Made by a program: the position numbers and the translations under genes. From positions 1 through 64,000 of the forward strand of contig JAFZFF010000022.1 of NCBI GenBank assembly GCA_017556045.1: a stretch of 64,000 nt of DNA, written 5' to 3'. The notes beneath the pieces are model-generated. The model was not told the DNA's origin. It was given only the letters and a program-made list of their open reading frames with translations, and made no database searches. Below, piece after piece: positions 25,069 to 32,963 of the stretch; position 1 is the first letter of the stretch, and the number at the start of each line of letters is the position of its first letter. Source of the DNA: Bacteroidaceae bacterium. GTDB lineage: Bacteria; Bacteroidota; Bacteroidia; Bacteroidales; Bacteroidaceae.

Positions 25069-26616
25069 ATGAAAAAAACACGATTAAGACTATTTATGGC
25101 TGCAGGTTTATCCCTTATGCTGCTCCTTGCATGTAGTCCTAAGGACAATCAGCCTTCACCTCAGCCAGCAAAGGTAATCCCAACTCCTGTAGAGCTCATA
25201 GTAGGCACCGACAGTATCAGCGTAAATAAGTTGACCAACTTACCACAAAAGGTTAGCATCTCAGAGAAGGACCTCCTCTGTAAATTGGGAGATCAAGCGC
25301 TGACTGATTGGCAACTCAAGTCGGCCTATTGGATGGAGATTGGGAAAAGAAGAGTCAAGATAGTGGCAGCAGATGAGGAAGGCGTATTTTATGCCCGACA
25401 GTCCCTGAAGATGATGGCATCTTTAGATAGTATGGTTACCTGTTGCACCATTCTCGACTGGCCGCGATTCCAGTATCGTGGTGTCATGTTGGACGAAAGC
25501 CGCCACTTCCAAGGCAAAGAATTCATATATAAACAGCTGGAGATGATGGCTCTTCTCAAGATGAACCGTTTCCATTTCCATCTGGTGGACAACCCTGGCT
25601 GGCGTCTACAGATTGATGCCTACCCTCGCCTCACCCAGTTTACAGCGTGGCGTCCTGTACCATACTTCTGGGATTGGGAAATAAACAAAATAGGAGGTGA
25701 CTTCGTGGATGAAGGTACACCTGACGCATACGGCGGCTACTACACCAAGAAGGACATTGCGGATATTTTGGCATTTGCTGCAGAAAGACACATTGAGGTG
25801 ATTCCTGAAATCGAGATGCCCGGACATAATTACGAAACCCGCGCCGCCTATCCCGAACTGGCATGCAGCCTTGAAGATGGCGGACCAAGCAAACGAGAAC
25901 TTTGCCCTGGAAAGGAAAGCACCTACACGTTCTTGGAAAATGTACTGCTTGAAGTCTTCGAACTATTCCCTAACGAATATATTCATATCGGTGGAGATGA
26001 AGCAGGCAAGAAGAGCTGGGCTATTTGCCCAGATTGTCAGGCTCGAATGAAAGATGAGGGATTGGAGAACGTTGAAGAGCTTCAGAGCTATATGATAAGA
26101 CGAATGGAACGCTTCGCCCATGAGCATGGAAAGCGCATTATCGGTTGGGACGAAATTCTGGAAGGAGGATTAGCGCCTGATGCTACCGTGATGTCTTGGC
26201 GTGGAACAAAGGGAGGCCTGAAAGCTATTGCCGAAGGACACGATGTAATCTTTGCACCTACACACTACTGCTATCTGGATCACCATCAAGACCCCGAACA
26301 GTACCACCGTGCAGGAAGACACCTGCCATTGGAAAAAGTCTACTCCTTTGACCCCATGCAGGAGAAGATTGCGGAAGAGGATGCTCATCATGTCTTGGGC
26401 ATACAAGGCTGCCTGTGGACCGAGCACGTACTCGAGGCATGGCATGCTGAAATGCAGCTCTACCCTCGCGTATTCGCTATTGCAGAGACAGGATGGAGCC
26501 CTGCCGAGAAGAAGAACTGGCCTGACTTTGAGCAGAGATCATCAAAATTCTCAAAGGTCGCACGAGATTGGGGCTACAACGTATATGTCAAGCCTATGAC
26601 AAATGTTGCACCCTAA
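25069..26616 (+). CDS. Beta-N-acetylhexosaminidase, GH20, lipoprotein
   Basis: This 515-residue exo-hexosaminidase uses substrate-assisted catalysis with the acid pair D310-E311 in IHIGGDEAGKKSW. Upstream is the conserved RGVMLDESRHF and FHFHLVDNPGWRLQ. The ATG at 25069 (MKKTRLRLF) is chosen over an upstream GTG. A lipobox (LLLAC, cysteine 22) follows a classical signal peptide, so it is anchored in the envelope, whereas the other GH20 (56086-57765) is not. Next to the GH29 gene it suits breakdown of host mucin or N-glycans. Base composition is somewhat more A+T-rich than that of the neighbours. Confidence 0.92.
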   Translation: MKKTRLRLFMAAGLSLMLLLACSPKDNQPSPQPAKVIPTPVELIVGTDSISVNKLTNLPQKVSISEKDLLCKLGDQALTDWQLKSAYWMEIGKRRVKIVAADEEGVFYARQSLKMMASLDSMVTCCTILDWPRFQYRGVMLDESRHFQGKEFIYKQLEMMALLKMNRFHFHLVDNPGWRLQIDAYPRLTQFTAWRPVPYFWDWEINKIGGDFVDEGTPDAYGGYYTKKDIADILAFAAERHIEVIPEIEMPGHNYETRAAYPELACSLEDGGPSKRELCPGKESTYTFLENVLLEVFELFPNEYIHIGGDEAGKKSWAICPDCQARMKDEGLENVEELQSYMIRRMERFAHEHGKRIIGWDEILEGGLAPDATVMSWRGTKGGLKAIAEGHDVIFAPTHYCYLDHHQDPEQYHRAGRHLPLEKVYSFDPMQEKIAEEDAHHVLGIQGCLWTEHVLEAWHAEMQLYPRVFAIAETGWSPAEKKNWPDFEQRSSKFSKVARDWGYNVYVKPMTNVAP

Positions 26617-26644
26617 GAGAACTTTACTACCCCAAACAAAAAAA

Positions 26645-26682
26645 GAGTGGTAAATCTCGCTTGAGATTACCACTCTTCTTTT
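26645..26682. terminator. Bidirectional terminator between GH20 and rpiB
   Basis: AGAGTGGTAA-A-TCTC pairs with GAGA-TTACCACTCT across a 4-nt loop, flanked by an A run on the left and TTCTTTT on the right. It can serve the convergent GH20 and rpiB transcripts. Confidence 0.85.
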
Positions 26683-26698
26683 ATATCAACGTATCAGA

Positions 26699-27133
26699 TC
26701 ACTTTACAGGAATCTTGTCGATACGTGCCTGGTGGCGACCACCCTCGAAGTCTGTATTAAAGAACTCCTCCATGATAGCCGCTGCAGTATCATTATCAAT
26801 GAAGCGACCAGGCATCACAAGTACGTTAGCATCGTTGTGCAAGCGGATGAGATGAGCAATCTCGGGCATCCAGCAAAGACCTGCGCGTATGCCTTGGTGC
26901 TTGTTAAGAGTCATAGAGATACCCTCACCGCTACCACAGATTGCGATACCTGGATAACATTCGCCACTCTCAACAGCCTCAGCAAGAGGGTGAGCAAAAT
27001 CAGCATAGTCGCAGCTTGCCTCGCTGTGAGTACCGAAGTCCTTGTACTCCCAACCCTTAGCCTCAAGCCACTGTTTTACATATTCTTTCAATTCATAACC
27101 AGCGTGATCGCTAGCAAGACCTATAACCTTCAT
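26699..27133 (-). CDS. rpiB: Ribose-5-phosphate isomerase B
   Basis: RpiB interconverts ribose-5-phosphate and ribulose-5-phosphate. The 144-residue protein has the start IGLASDHAGYELK, the active-site cysteine region ICGSGEGISMTLNK (about 67-80) and the basic R-x-H pair near ARLIRLHNDANVLVMPGR equivalents (AHLIRLHNDANVLVMPGRF). It follows the transketolase gene by 63 nt in the same direction, though a hairpin lies between them. Both belong to the non-oxidative pentose phosphate pathway. Confidence 0.93.
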   Translation of the reverse strand: MKVIGLASDHAGYELKEYVKQWLEAKGWEYKDFGTHSEASCDYADFAHPLAEAVESGECYPGIAICGSGEGISMTLNKHQGIRAGLCWMPEIAHLIRLHNDANVLVMPGRFIDNDTAAAIMEEFFNTDFEGGRHQARIDKIPVK

Positions 27134-27160
27134 GTAATTAAAATTAAAAATTAAAAGTCA

Positions 27161-27185
27161 AAGGGTGCCGTCAGACGACACCCTT
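27161..27185 (-). terminator. Hairpin between tkt and rpiB
   Basis: A 10-bp stem with one G-U pair (AAGGGTGTCG with CGGCACCCTT on the minus strand, 5-nt loop) is followed by TGACTTTTAATTTTT. It may terminate most tkt transcripts, letting some read into rpiB. Confidence 0.7.
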
Positions 27186-27196
27186 TTCCCTATATA

Positions 27197-29206
27197 TTAA
27201 AGCATTGATTTAACCTGATTATATACATTCTCAGCGGTGAAGCCAAGCTTCTCGTCGAGCACCTTGAAGGGAGCTGAGTAACCGAAGCTTTCGAGACCAA
27301 ACACCTTACCATTAGCACCTACGAGGCCCTGCAAGTTGACAGGAAGACCTGCGGTAAGACCAAACACCTTAGCGCCAGTGGGGATGACGCTCTCCTGATA
27401 CTCCTTGCTCTGGCTACGGAAGAGGCCCTCAGAAGGTACGCTAACGATGCGAGACTTAACGCCCTCGGCACGGAGCAACTCTGCACCAGCGACGAGGGTT
27501 GACACCTCTGAACCTGAAGCTACGAGAACAACATCGGGGTTCTCATCTGAGCCTACTACGATGTAAGCACCCTTGGTAGCCTGTTCGTAGTCAGTACCCT
27601 CAGGGAGGCTGTTCACATTCTGACGTGAGAAGATAAGGCCTGTAGGTGTATCCATATTCTCCATAGCCATGCGCCAGCATACAGTAGTCTCTTCTACATC
27701 AGCAGGACGGAGCACGAGCATTGAGTTCTTACCCTTGTGGTTCTTGAGTTTCTCCATGAGACGGATCTGTGCCTCTTGCTCTACAGGCTCATGAGTAGGT
27801 CCATCCTCACCTACGCGGAACGCATCGTGTGACCAGATGAACTTCACGGGGAGCTGCATGAGAGCAGCCATACGTATAGCGGGCTTCATATAATCAGAGA
27901 ACACGAAGAAGGTACCGCAAGCTGCGAGCACACCACCGTGCAATGCCATACCGATGCAGCAGCAAGCCATAGTGAGCTCAGCAACACCGGGTTGGAAGAA
28001 GGCACCGCTGAAGTCACCCTTGGTGAATGCGTGAGTCTTCTTGAGGAAGCCGTCAGTCTTATCTGAGTTAGAGAGGTCAGCTGAAGCAACGATCATGTTC
28101 TCCACCTTTGTAGCGAGGAGACCGAGCACGTTAGCCGAAGCATTACGTGTGGGGTCATTGGCCTTCTGCTGGATAGAATCCCAGTCGATAGCGGGCAACT
28201 TACCAGCAAACCACTCAGCCATCTTCACTGCGAGGTCGGGATTAGCAGCAGCCCAAGCAGCCTTAGCAGCATACTTCTCAGCAGCAATCTTCTCAAGCTC
28301 AGCAGCACGCTTAGCATAGAGCTCCTGTACTTCAGGGAAGATCTGGAAGGGGTTCTCGAGATCACCACCGAGGTTCTTGATAGTATTTACATAAGCATCG
28401 CCACCGAGTGGTGCACCGTGAGTACCGCAATTGTGCTCATAGCTGCTACCGTCAGCCTTCAAGCATCCCTTACCCATGATGGTGTTACCGATGATGAGGG
28501 TAGGACGCTCTGTCTCAGCCTTAGCCTCCTTGAGCGCAGCACGTATCTCATCGGGGTCATTACCATTGATGGTGATAACCTTCCAGTTCCATGACTCATA
28601 TTTCTTAGCAACATCCTCATTGGTCACCTCCTGACAAGTTGTAGAGAGCTGGATATCGTTGCTATCATAGAACATGATGAGGTTGTCCAAGCCGAGTGTA
28701 CCAGCGATACGGCCTGCACCCTGAGAGATTTCTTCCTGAATACCACCATCAGAGATGTAAGCGTAGATGGTATGACCCATCACATCGCCCAAGCGTGCCT
28801 TGAGGAACTTTGCAGCGATAGCAGCACCTACGGCGTAGGTGTGACCCTGACCGAGAGGACCAGAAGAGTTTTCGATACCGTGTACGAGGTCTACTTCGGG
28901 GTGACCTGGTGTGGGGCTACCCCACTGACGGAACTGCTTCAAATCTTCGAGAGTATACTTACCTGCCAATGTCAACTGGGCATAGAGCATAGGAGACATG
29001 TGTCCGGGATCCAAATAGAAGCGGTCGCGACCCTCCCAGAAGGGGTTATTGGGGTCGTACTCGAGAAACTCGCTATAGAGTACGTTGATAAAGTCAGCAC
29101 CGCCCATAGCACCACCAGGGTGACCAGACTTCGCTTTTTCTACCATCGCTGCAGCCAAAATTCGGATATTGTCCGCTGCTCTGTTCATTAGTTGCTTATC
29201 GTTCAT
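27197..29206 (-). CDS. tkt: Transketolase
   Basis: Transketolase moves two-carbon units between sugar phosphates using thiamine diphosphate. The 669-residue length is typical. Motifs include SGHPGGAMGGADF (about 27-39), the cofactor-binding run GHMSPMLYAQL, the GDG-like region ISDGGIQEEISQGAG (about 151-165) and SHDAFRVGEDGPTHEPVEQ in the pyrimidine domain. High use of GGT, GCT and AAG-type codons fits strong expression. Its promoter is probably the near-consensus box at 29298-29305. rpiB lies downstream. Confidence 0.94.
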   Translation of the reverse strand: MNDKQLMNRAADNIRILAAAMVEKAKSGHPGGAMGGADFINVLYSEFLEYDPNNPFWEGRDRFYLDPGHMSPMLYAQLTLAGKYTLEDLKQFRQWGSPTPGHPEVDLVHGIENSSGPLGQGHTYAVGAAIAAKFLKARLGDVMGHTIYAYISDGGIQEEISQGAGRIAGTLGLDNLIMFYDSNDIQLSTTCQEVTNEDVAKKYESWNWKVITINGNDPDEIRAALKEAKAETERPTLIIGNTIMGKGCLKADGSSYEHNCGTHGAPLGGDAYVNTIKNLGGDLENPFQIFPEVQELYAKRAAELEKIAAEKYAAKAAWAAANPDLAVKMAEWFAGKLPAIDWDSIQQKANDPTRNASANVLGLLATKVENMIVASADLSNSDKTDGFLKKTHAFTKGDFSGAFFQPGVAELTMACCCIGMALHGGVLAACGTFFVFSDYMKPAIRMAALMQLPVKFIWSHDAFRVGEDGPTHEPVEQEAQIRLMEKLKNHKGKNSMLVLRPADVEETTVCWRMAMENMDTPTGLIFSRQNVNSLPEGTDYEQATKGAYIVVGSDENPDVVLVASGSEVSTLVAGAELLRAEGVKSRIVSVPSEGLFRSQSKEYQESVIPTGAKVFGLTAGLPVNLQGLVGANGKVFGLESFGYSAPFKVLDEKLGFTAENVYNQVKSML

Positions 29207-29297
29207 AACTGTTAGTTTATTATATTATTTTTCTTATTTTGTCTAAAACATTGTCAGTTACGCCCATCCCGAGAGGGTACGCGCGCGAAAACGAGTG

Positions 29298-29305
29298 TAA
29301 AGATA
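29298..29305 (-). promoter_or_regulatory. Near-consensus TATCTTTA -7 box for tkt
   Basis: This matches TAnnTTTG except at the last base. It lies about 90 nt before the tkt ATG and nothing better is seen. Confidence 0.35.
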
Positions 29306-29377
29306 CTACTATTTTTTCATATACGCACGGATAGACGTATATTTATGATATATAAATAGTTTTTTCTTCGTTTTTGA

Positions 29378-30544
29378 CTACTCGAAAGTATTAATTGCCT
29401 CTATCACCCGCATAGTTTCGGCCTCAGTTATCGTAGGCCCGATAGGCAGCGACAATTCCGTATTGTGAATACGCTCGGTGATGGGTAGTGATAGCTCGGC
29501 ATACTCCTTGTAACACTCCTGATGATGCGGAGGTATGGGGTAATGGATCAGAGTCTCTACACCCCACTCGCGCAGATGCTGCTGCAAGCGGTCGCGCTCT
29601 TCGCAAAAGACAGGGAAGATATGATTCACGTTACAAGCCTCGGGCATCCGTGTCGGCAACTTGACAAGCGGGTTATCAATACCCGAATAATACATCTCGG
29701 CAATAGATGCTCGATGACGATTTTCCGCCTCAAGATGAGGAAGTTTGGCCAGCAAGACTGCCGCATGAAGCTCATCCATACGGCTATTATACCCAGCATA
29801 GCGGAACACATATTTCTGTTGCGAACCATAGTTGCCCAGGGCGCGCACGATAGCCGCCAGCTCAGCATCATCGGTAGTTACACAGCCCGCATCGCCCAAA
29901 GCACCCAGATTCTTCCCTGGATAGAAGCTATGACCAGCGGCATGACCGAGAGAGCCGGTCTTTTTTAATTGACAAGGGACAATTGACAAGGGACAATTAT
30001 TCTCTCCAGCCTCATCGGATGCCTCATCTGCCCATTGGAACGCACATCCATGAGCCTGCGCATTGTCCTCCACGAGCAAAAGATCATACTTTTGGCACAG
30101 CTCACCTACACGCTCCGTATATGAGCAGCGACCATAGAGATGCACGAGCAAGATGGCACGCGTGCGCGGCGTGATGGCTTGCTCTATCAGCGCATCATCG
30201 ATCTGCAGCGTACCCGAGTCGGGCTCCACGAAGACTGGCTTCAGCCCATTGTATGTAACAGACAATATGCTGGCAATATAGGTATTGGCAGGCACTATCA
30301 CCTCGTCACCTTCGTGCAGAAGACCCATCTCCATATACGCTCTAAAGATGAGGCGCAGGGCATCGAGGCCATTACCACACGCCACCGCATACTTAGTGCC
30401 AACATATTGAGCATAAGCAGCTTCGAACCTCTCCGTCTCGGCACCACGCAGATACCAGCCCGAGCGAGCGACGCGCAATACAGCCTCCTCTATCTCTGCC
30501 GCATAAGCAGCATTTACAGCTTGTAGGTCGAGAAATTTTATCAT
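29378..30544 (-). CDS. DegT/DnrJ/EryC1/StrS sugar aminotransferase (FdtB-like)
   Basis: These PLP enzymes make amino sugars from dTDP- or UDP-keto-sugars. The 388-residue protein has ACGNGLDALRLIFRA, DNAQAHGC with D160, and the PLP lysine K211 in GHSFYPGKNLGALGDAG. It resembles dTDP-3-amino-3,6-dideoxyhexose transaminases such as FdtB. Residues 171-195 form an unusual insert before the conserved KKTGSLG; its core (NNCPLSIVPCQLK) is encoded by two copies of TTGACAAGGGACAA, an intergenic-type repeat. It is last in a three-gene operon with an FdtA-like isomerase, so a 3-amino-sugar for surface polysaccharide is the likely product. Confidence 0.88.
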   Translation of the reverse strand: MIKFLDLQAVNAAYAAEIEEAVLRVARSGWYLRGAETERFEAAYAQYVGTKYAVACGNGLDALRLIFRAYMEMGLLHEGDEVIVPANTYIASILSVTYNGLKPVFVEPDSGTLQIDDALIEQAITPRTRAILLVHLYGRCSYTERVGELCQKYDLLLVEDNAQAHGCAFQWADEASDEAGENNCPLSIVPCQLKKTGSLGHAAGHSFYPGKNLGALGDAGCVTTDDAELAAIVRALGNYGSQQKYVFRYAGYNSRMDELHAAVLLAKLPHLEAENRHRASIAEMYYSGIDNPLVKLPTRMPEACNVNHIFPVFCEERDRLQQHLREWGVETLIHYPIPPHHQECYKEYAELSLPITERIHNTELSLPIGPTITEAETMRVIEAINTFE

Positions 30545-30558
30545 TTCTTTCTATTCTG

Positions 30559-31071
30559 TTAATTTGGATTTATTTCACTCCCCTCTTGGATACCATCAAG
30601 TATTGTTATCCATTCACCCCAATCATGTTCATCAGACTCTTCAATAGTCAGAGAATAGTTTTCGCATCTATCAATACTAATTTGTGCCACAATGCTTCGT
30701 ACGTTAGATGTTTCATTAGGAGGGACATTGACAACAAAGGTTGCGGGTAATACATTTCCTGCTGCAGTATCAGCAAGGTTATAACCTACAACATCGTTAT
30801 AATAGGCATCAAAAATTTCACTTGGACAATCGTCAATAAGCATCCTGCTTCTAATTTGATGATAATCTATGTGGATTGACAATCTCGTGTGGCGATCCGT
30901 TTCATGCGTAAACTTGAAGGGGATTTCATACGTCTTTCCACCCGACGGAATAGTGAGATTGCGAAAATCCACATTTTCCTCTACCTGCGGTTCAACACAG
31001 AAATCCGGCAAACAAGCCGTGATTAGGAAAGAAAATCCCAATATAACAATCACTATAAAAATTCGCCTCAT
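30559..31071 (-). CDS. Lipoprotein of unknown function, AT-rich
   Basis: I do not recognise this 170-residue protein. It has a lipoprotein signal peptide (MRRIFIVIVILGFSFLITAC, cysteine 20) and a beta-rich remainder, for example DFRNLTIPSGGKTYEIPFKF and PATFVVNVPPNETSNVRSIV, suggesting an immunoglobulin-like or BACON-like sandwich. Its DNA is clearly more A+T-rich than the genes on either side. It separates two sugar-synthesis genes by 7 and 14 nt, so it is co-transcribed with them, yet has no evident metabolic link. Late insertion into the operon is likely. Confidence 0.6.
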   Translation of the reverse strand: MRRIFIVIVILGFSFLITACLPDFCVEPQVEENVDFRNLTIPSGGKTYEIPFKFTHETDRHTRLSIHIDYHQIRSRMLIDDCPSEIFDAYYNDVVGYNLADTAAGNVLPATFVVNVPPNETSNVRSIVAQISIDRCENYSLTIEESDEHDWGEWITILDGIQEGSEINPN

Positions 31072-31078
31072 AACATTA

Positions 31079-32443
31079 TTATTTAAGATTCACTTCATAC
31101 GCATCATATACCACTGCACGCGCCCCGAAGCCCTCCTTTTGGAATATCAGTCCTTCGTTGATCTGCAGGGTCGTCGGGTCCATCGAAGTACCCAAATCGA
31201 TATAGCGTTTGTCAACATAGCGCTCCTCAGCGAGGTATGCGATGAGCCCGTCGAGTGCATGACACTTGACTCCTTCATCAGACACCGCCAGATACTGAGT
31301 CTTAGCCACCTGATCAGTCTCATACACCACAGCACCAGCCATCACGACACCCTCCTTGCGTGCCACAAAGAGGCGTATATTTTCAGGGAATCGCGAAGCC
31401 AATAGTTCCATCTCCTCTAAGGTATGAACAGGGGCAGCATTGTGGCGACTTTGCAACACCTCACGCAGTAGAGGCCAATATTCACCCCACGCCATGCTCT
31501 CCTCATAGACAAGAGCACTCTTGCGCGACTTTGCCACGCAGCGCTTGCGCAGCGTACGCATCGGCACACGATGATCACAACTGATAACCGAGGCCACCGA
31601 GCGGTTCACCACACGCCCCTCCATACGGAATAGCGCATACAAGTCCTCATCACTCGGCACACCACTATATATATAGGGCATAGGCTTATATACCCACGAC
31701 TCAGCTCCCAGCTGGCGGGTATACCACGATGCAGCACAGCTCATCATATTATACGCATCCACCGTCGTCGCCCCAGGCGACAATATCAGATTACCATACG
31801 TGAGCCCACCATGCGAGGTCACCGTGTGTCGCAGAGCATTCCACGAAGCCGGCAACTGTCCGATGAGCGTCCCGCGCTTGTAAAACATCAGTGAGCAGTC
31901 CGTGAAGCGGTCCGCATGATAATCCATATATCCGCGCTTGTAGAGGAAGCTACCATTCTTAGCCTCATCCACGAAGGCATCCCACTCCCCCGCGCGAACC
32001 GCAGTGTAGGGCACCAGCTCCACCAATTCACCACGAAACTCCTCGTAGTCGCTGATGTAGTCCTCAGCGTCGAAGTGATGCGATGCCATCACCATCACCA
32101 CCGTACCCTCGGTAAAGTTTTTCAGCTCGTCCCACACGGTAGGCGCTATCAGCACTCCCCGATGCGGCGAGTCCAGATGTATGGTTGTAGACACCTCACC
32201 ATCGTCGAGCACCAAGTCAAAAGCACCATGTACCGCTACCACCACCTGAGCACAATGCCCATGCGAATGGCCACCACGCGAGCGACATCCAGTCAAATTA
32301 TACAACCAGAATACACGCTCTACAGCAAAAGGCACATGCCCTTGGCTCTCGGCAAACGACAAACCACCGCGAGCATCCATAAATTGTGGAAAATCGATGA
32401 CCTTACACCCTCGCGGCATATTACCAAGCACTACATCACTCAT
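31079..32443 (-). CDS. FdtA/WxcM-like sugar isomerase fused to a GNAT/FemAB-type acyltransferase
   Basis: The 454-residue protein combines two activities. Residues about 10-140 are a cupin of the WxcM/FdtA/QdtA type (DARGGLSFAES, PFAVERVFWLYNLTG, RGGHSHGHCAQVVVAVHGAFDLVLDDG, DYISDYEEFRGELV), which isomerises dTDP-4-keto-6-deoxyglucose. Residues about 150-454 look like a FemAB/GNAT acyltransferase (FLYKRGYMDYHADRF, RLFVARKEGVVMAGAVVYE, YIDLGTSMDP). With the DegT aminotransferase downstream, isomerisation, transamination and N-acylation would be covered. The ATG at 32443 (MSDVVLGN) is chosen; the longer frame runs back towards the promoter box. The second activity is inferred from fold-level similarity. 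Confidence 0.78.
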   Translation of the reverse strand: MSDVVLGNMPRGCKVIDFPQFMDARGGLSFAESQGHVPFAVERVFWLYNLTGCRSRGGHSHGHCAQVVVAVHGAFDLVLDDGEVSTTIHLDSPHRGVLIAPTVWDELKNFTEGTVVMVMASHHFDAEDYISDYEEFRGELVELVPYTAVRAGEWDAFVDEAKNGSFLYKRGYMDYHADRFTDCSLMFYKRGTLIGQLPASWNALRHTVTSHGGLTYGNLILSPGATTVDAYNMMSCAASWYTRQLGAESWVYKPMPYIYSGVPSDEDLYALFRMEGRVVNRSVASVISCDHRVPMRTLRKRCVAKSRKSALVYEESMAWGEYWPLLREVLQSRHNAAPVHTLEEMELLASRFPENIRLFVARKEGVVMAGAVVYETDQVAKTQYLAVSDEGVKCHALDGLIAYLAEERYVDKRYIDLGTSMDPTTLQINEGLIFQKEGFGARAVVYDAYEVNLK

Positions 32444-32526
32444 AATCTGCATTATACGTATAATAAATCTATAAAAAACCTCTACAGCACAGAGACTATC
32501 CCGAGCAGCATTCAAAGATTTTTTTA

Positions 32527-32534
32527 CAAAGATA
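32527..32534 (-). promoter_or_regulatory. TATCTTTG -7 box of the amino-sugar operon
   Basis: An exact TAnnTTTG match on the minus strand, about 85 nt before the chosen ATG. It is back to back with the tRNA promoter. Confidence 0.55.
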
Positions 32535-32579
32535 GAAAAAAAAACTTTTAGAATTATTGGTCAATTCAAAAAAAGTATC

Positions 32580-32587
32580 TACCTTTG
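32580..32587 (+). promoter_or_regulatory. TACCTTTG -7 box of the tRNA cluster
   Basis: An exact TAnnTTTG match 36 nt before the tRNA-Ser gene. Confidence 0.6.
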
Positions 32588-32623
32588 CACTCGCAAAAGG
32601 AAAACAGCACTTTTCCACGAGAA

Positions 32624-32710
32624 GGAAGTTTGGGTGAGTGGCTGAAACCAGCAGTTTGCTAAACTGCCGTACGGGTAACCGTACCGGGGGTTCGAATCCC
32701 CCAGCTTCCG
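32624..32710 (+). tRNA. tRNA-Ser(GCT)
   Basis: An 87-nt class II tRNA. The acceptor GGAAGTT pairs with AGCTTCC (one G-U). The anticodon stem GCAGT/ACTGC encloses TT-GCT-AA, anticodon at 32658-32660, reading AGC and AGT. A long variable arm (CGTAC..GTAC) and GGTTCGAATCC T-loop are present. G is the discriminator and CCA is not encoded. Confidence 0.95.
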
Positions 32711-32729
32711 CTCTTTTCTTTTGCAAGAT

Positions 32730-32801
32730 GGCGCTTTCGTCTATCGGCTAGGACACATGCCTCTCACGCATGGAAGACGGGTTCGATTCCCGTAGGCGCT
32801 A
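32730..32801 (+). tRNA. tRNA-Glu(CTC), copy 1
   Basis: A 72-nt tRNA. The anticodon stem CATGC/GCATG encloses CT-CTC-AC with anticodon CTC at 32763-32765, reading GAG. The T-loop is GGTTCGATTCC. The acceptor stem GGCGCTT pairs with AGGCGCT using two G-U pairs. CCA is not encoded. Confidence 0.92.
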
Positions 32802-32854
32802 CAAGACAAACACTCAGCCCCGGAGTGTATAAACATAAGGGGATTTTAAGCTAT

Positions 32855-32926
32855 GGCGCTTTCGTCTATCGGCTAGGACACATGCCTCTCACGCATGGAA
32901 GACGGGTTCGATTCCCGTAGGCGCTA
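32855..32926 (+). tRNA. tRNA-Glu(CTC), copy 2
   Basis: Identical in sequence to the tRNA-Glu at 32730-32801, anticodon CTC at 32888-32890. The 53-nt spacer between the copies is unrelated to the next flank, so the duplication covers little more than the tRNA. Confidence 0.92.
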
Positions 32927-32935
32927 CAAAATCAA

Positions 32936-32963
32936 GAGACTGACTATATAGTCGGTCTTTTTT
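32936..32963 (+). terminator. Terminator of the tRNA cluster
   Basis: GAGACTGACTA pairs with TAGTCGGTC around TATA and is followed by six T residues. The T run touches the stop codon of the convergent RND gene. Confidence 0.8.
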
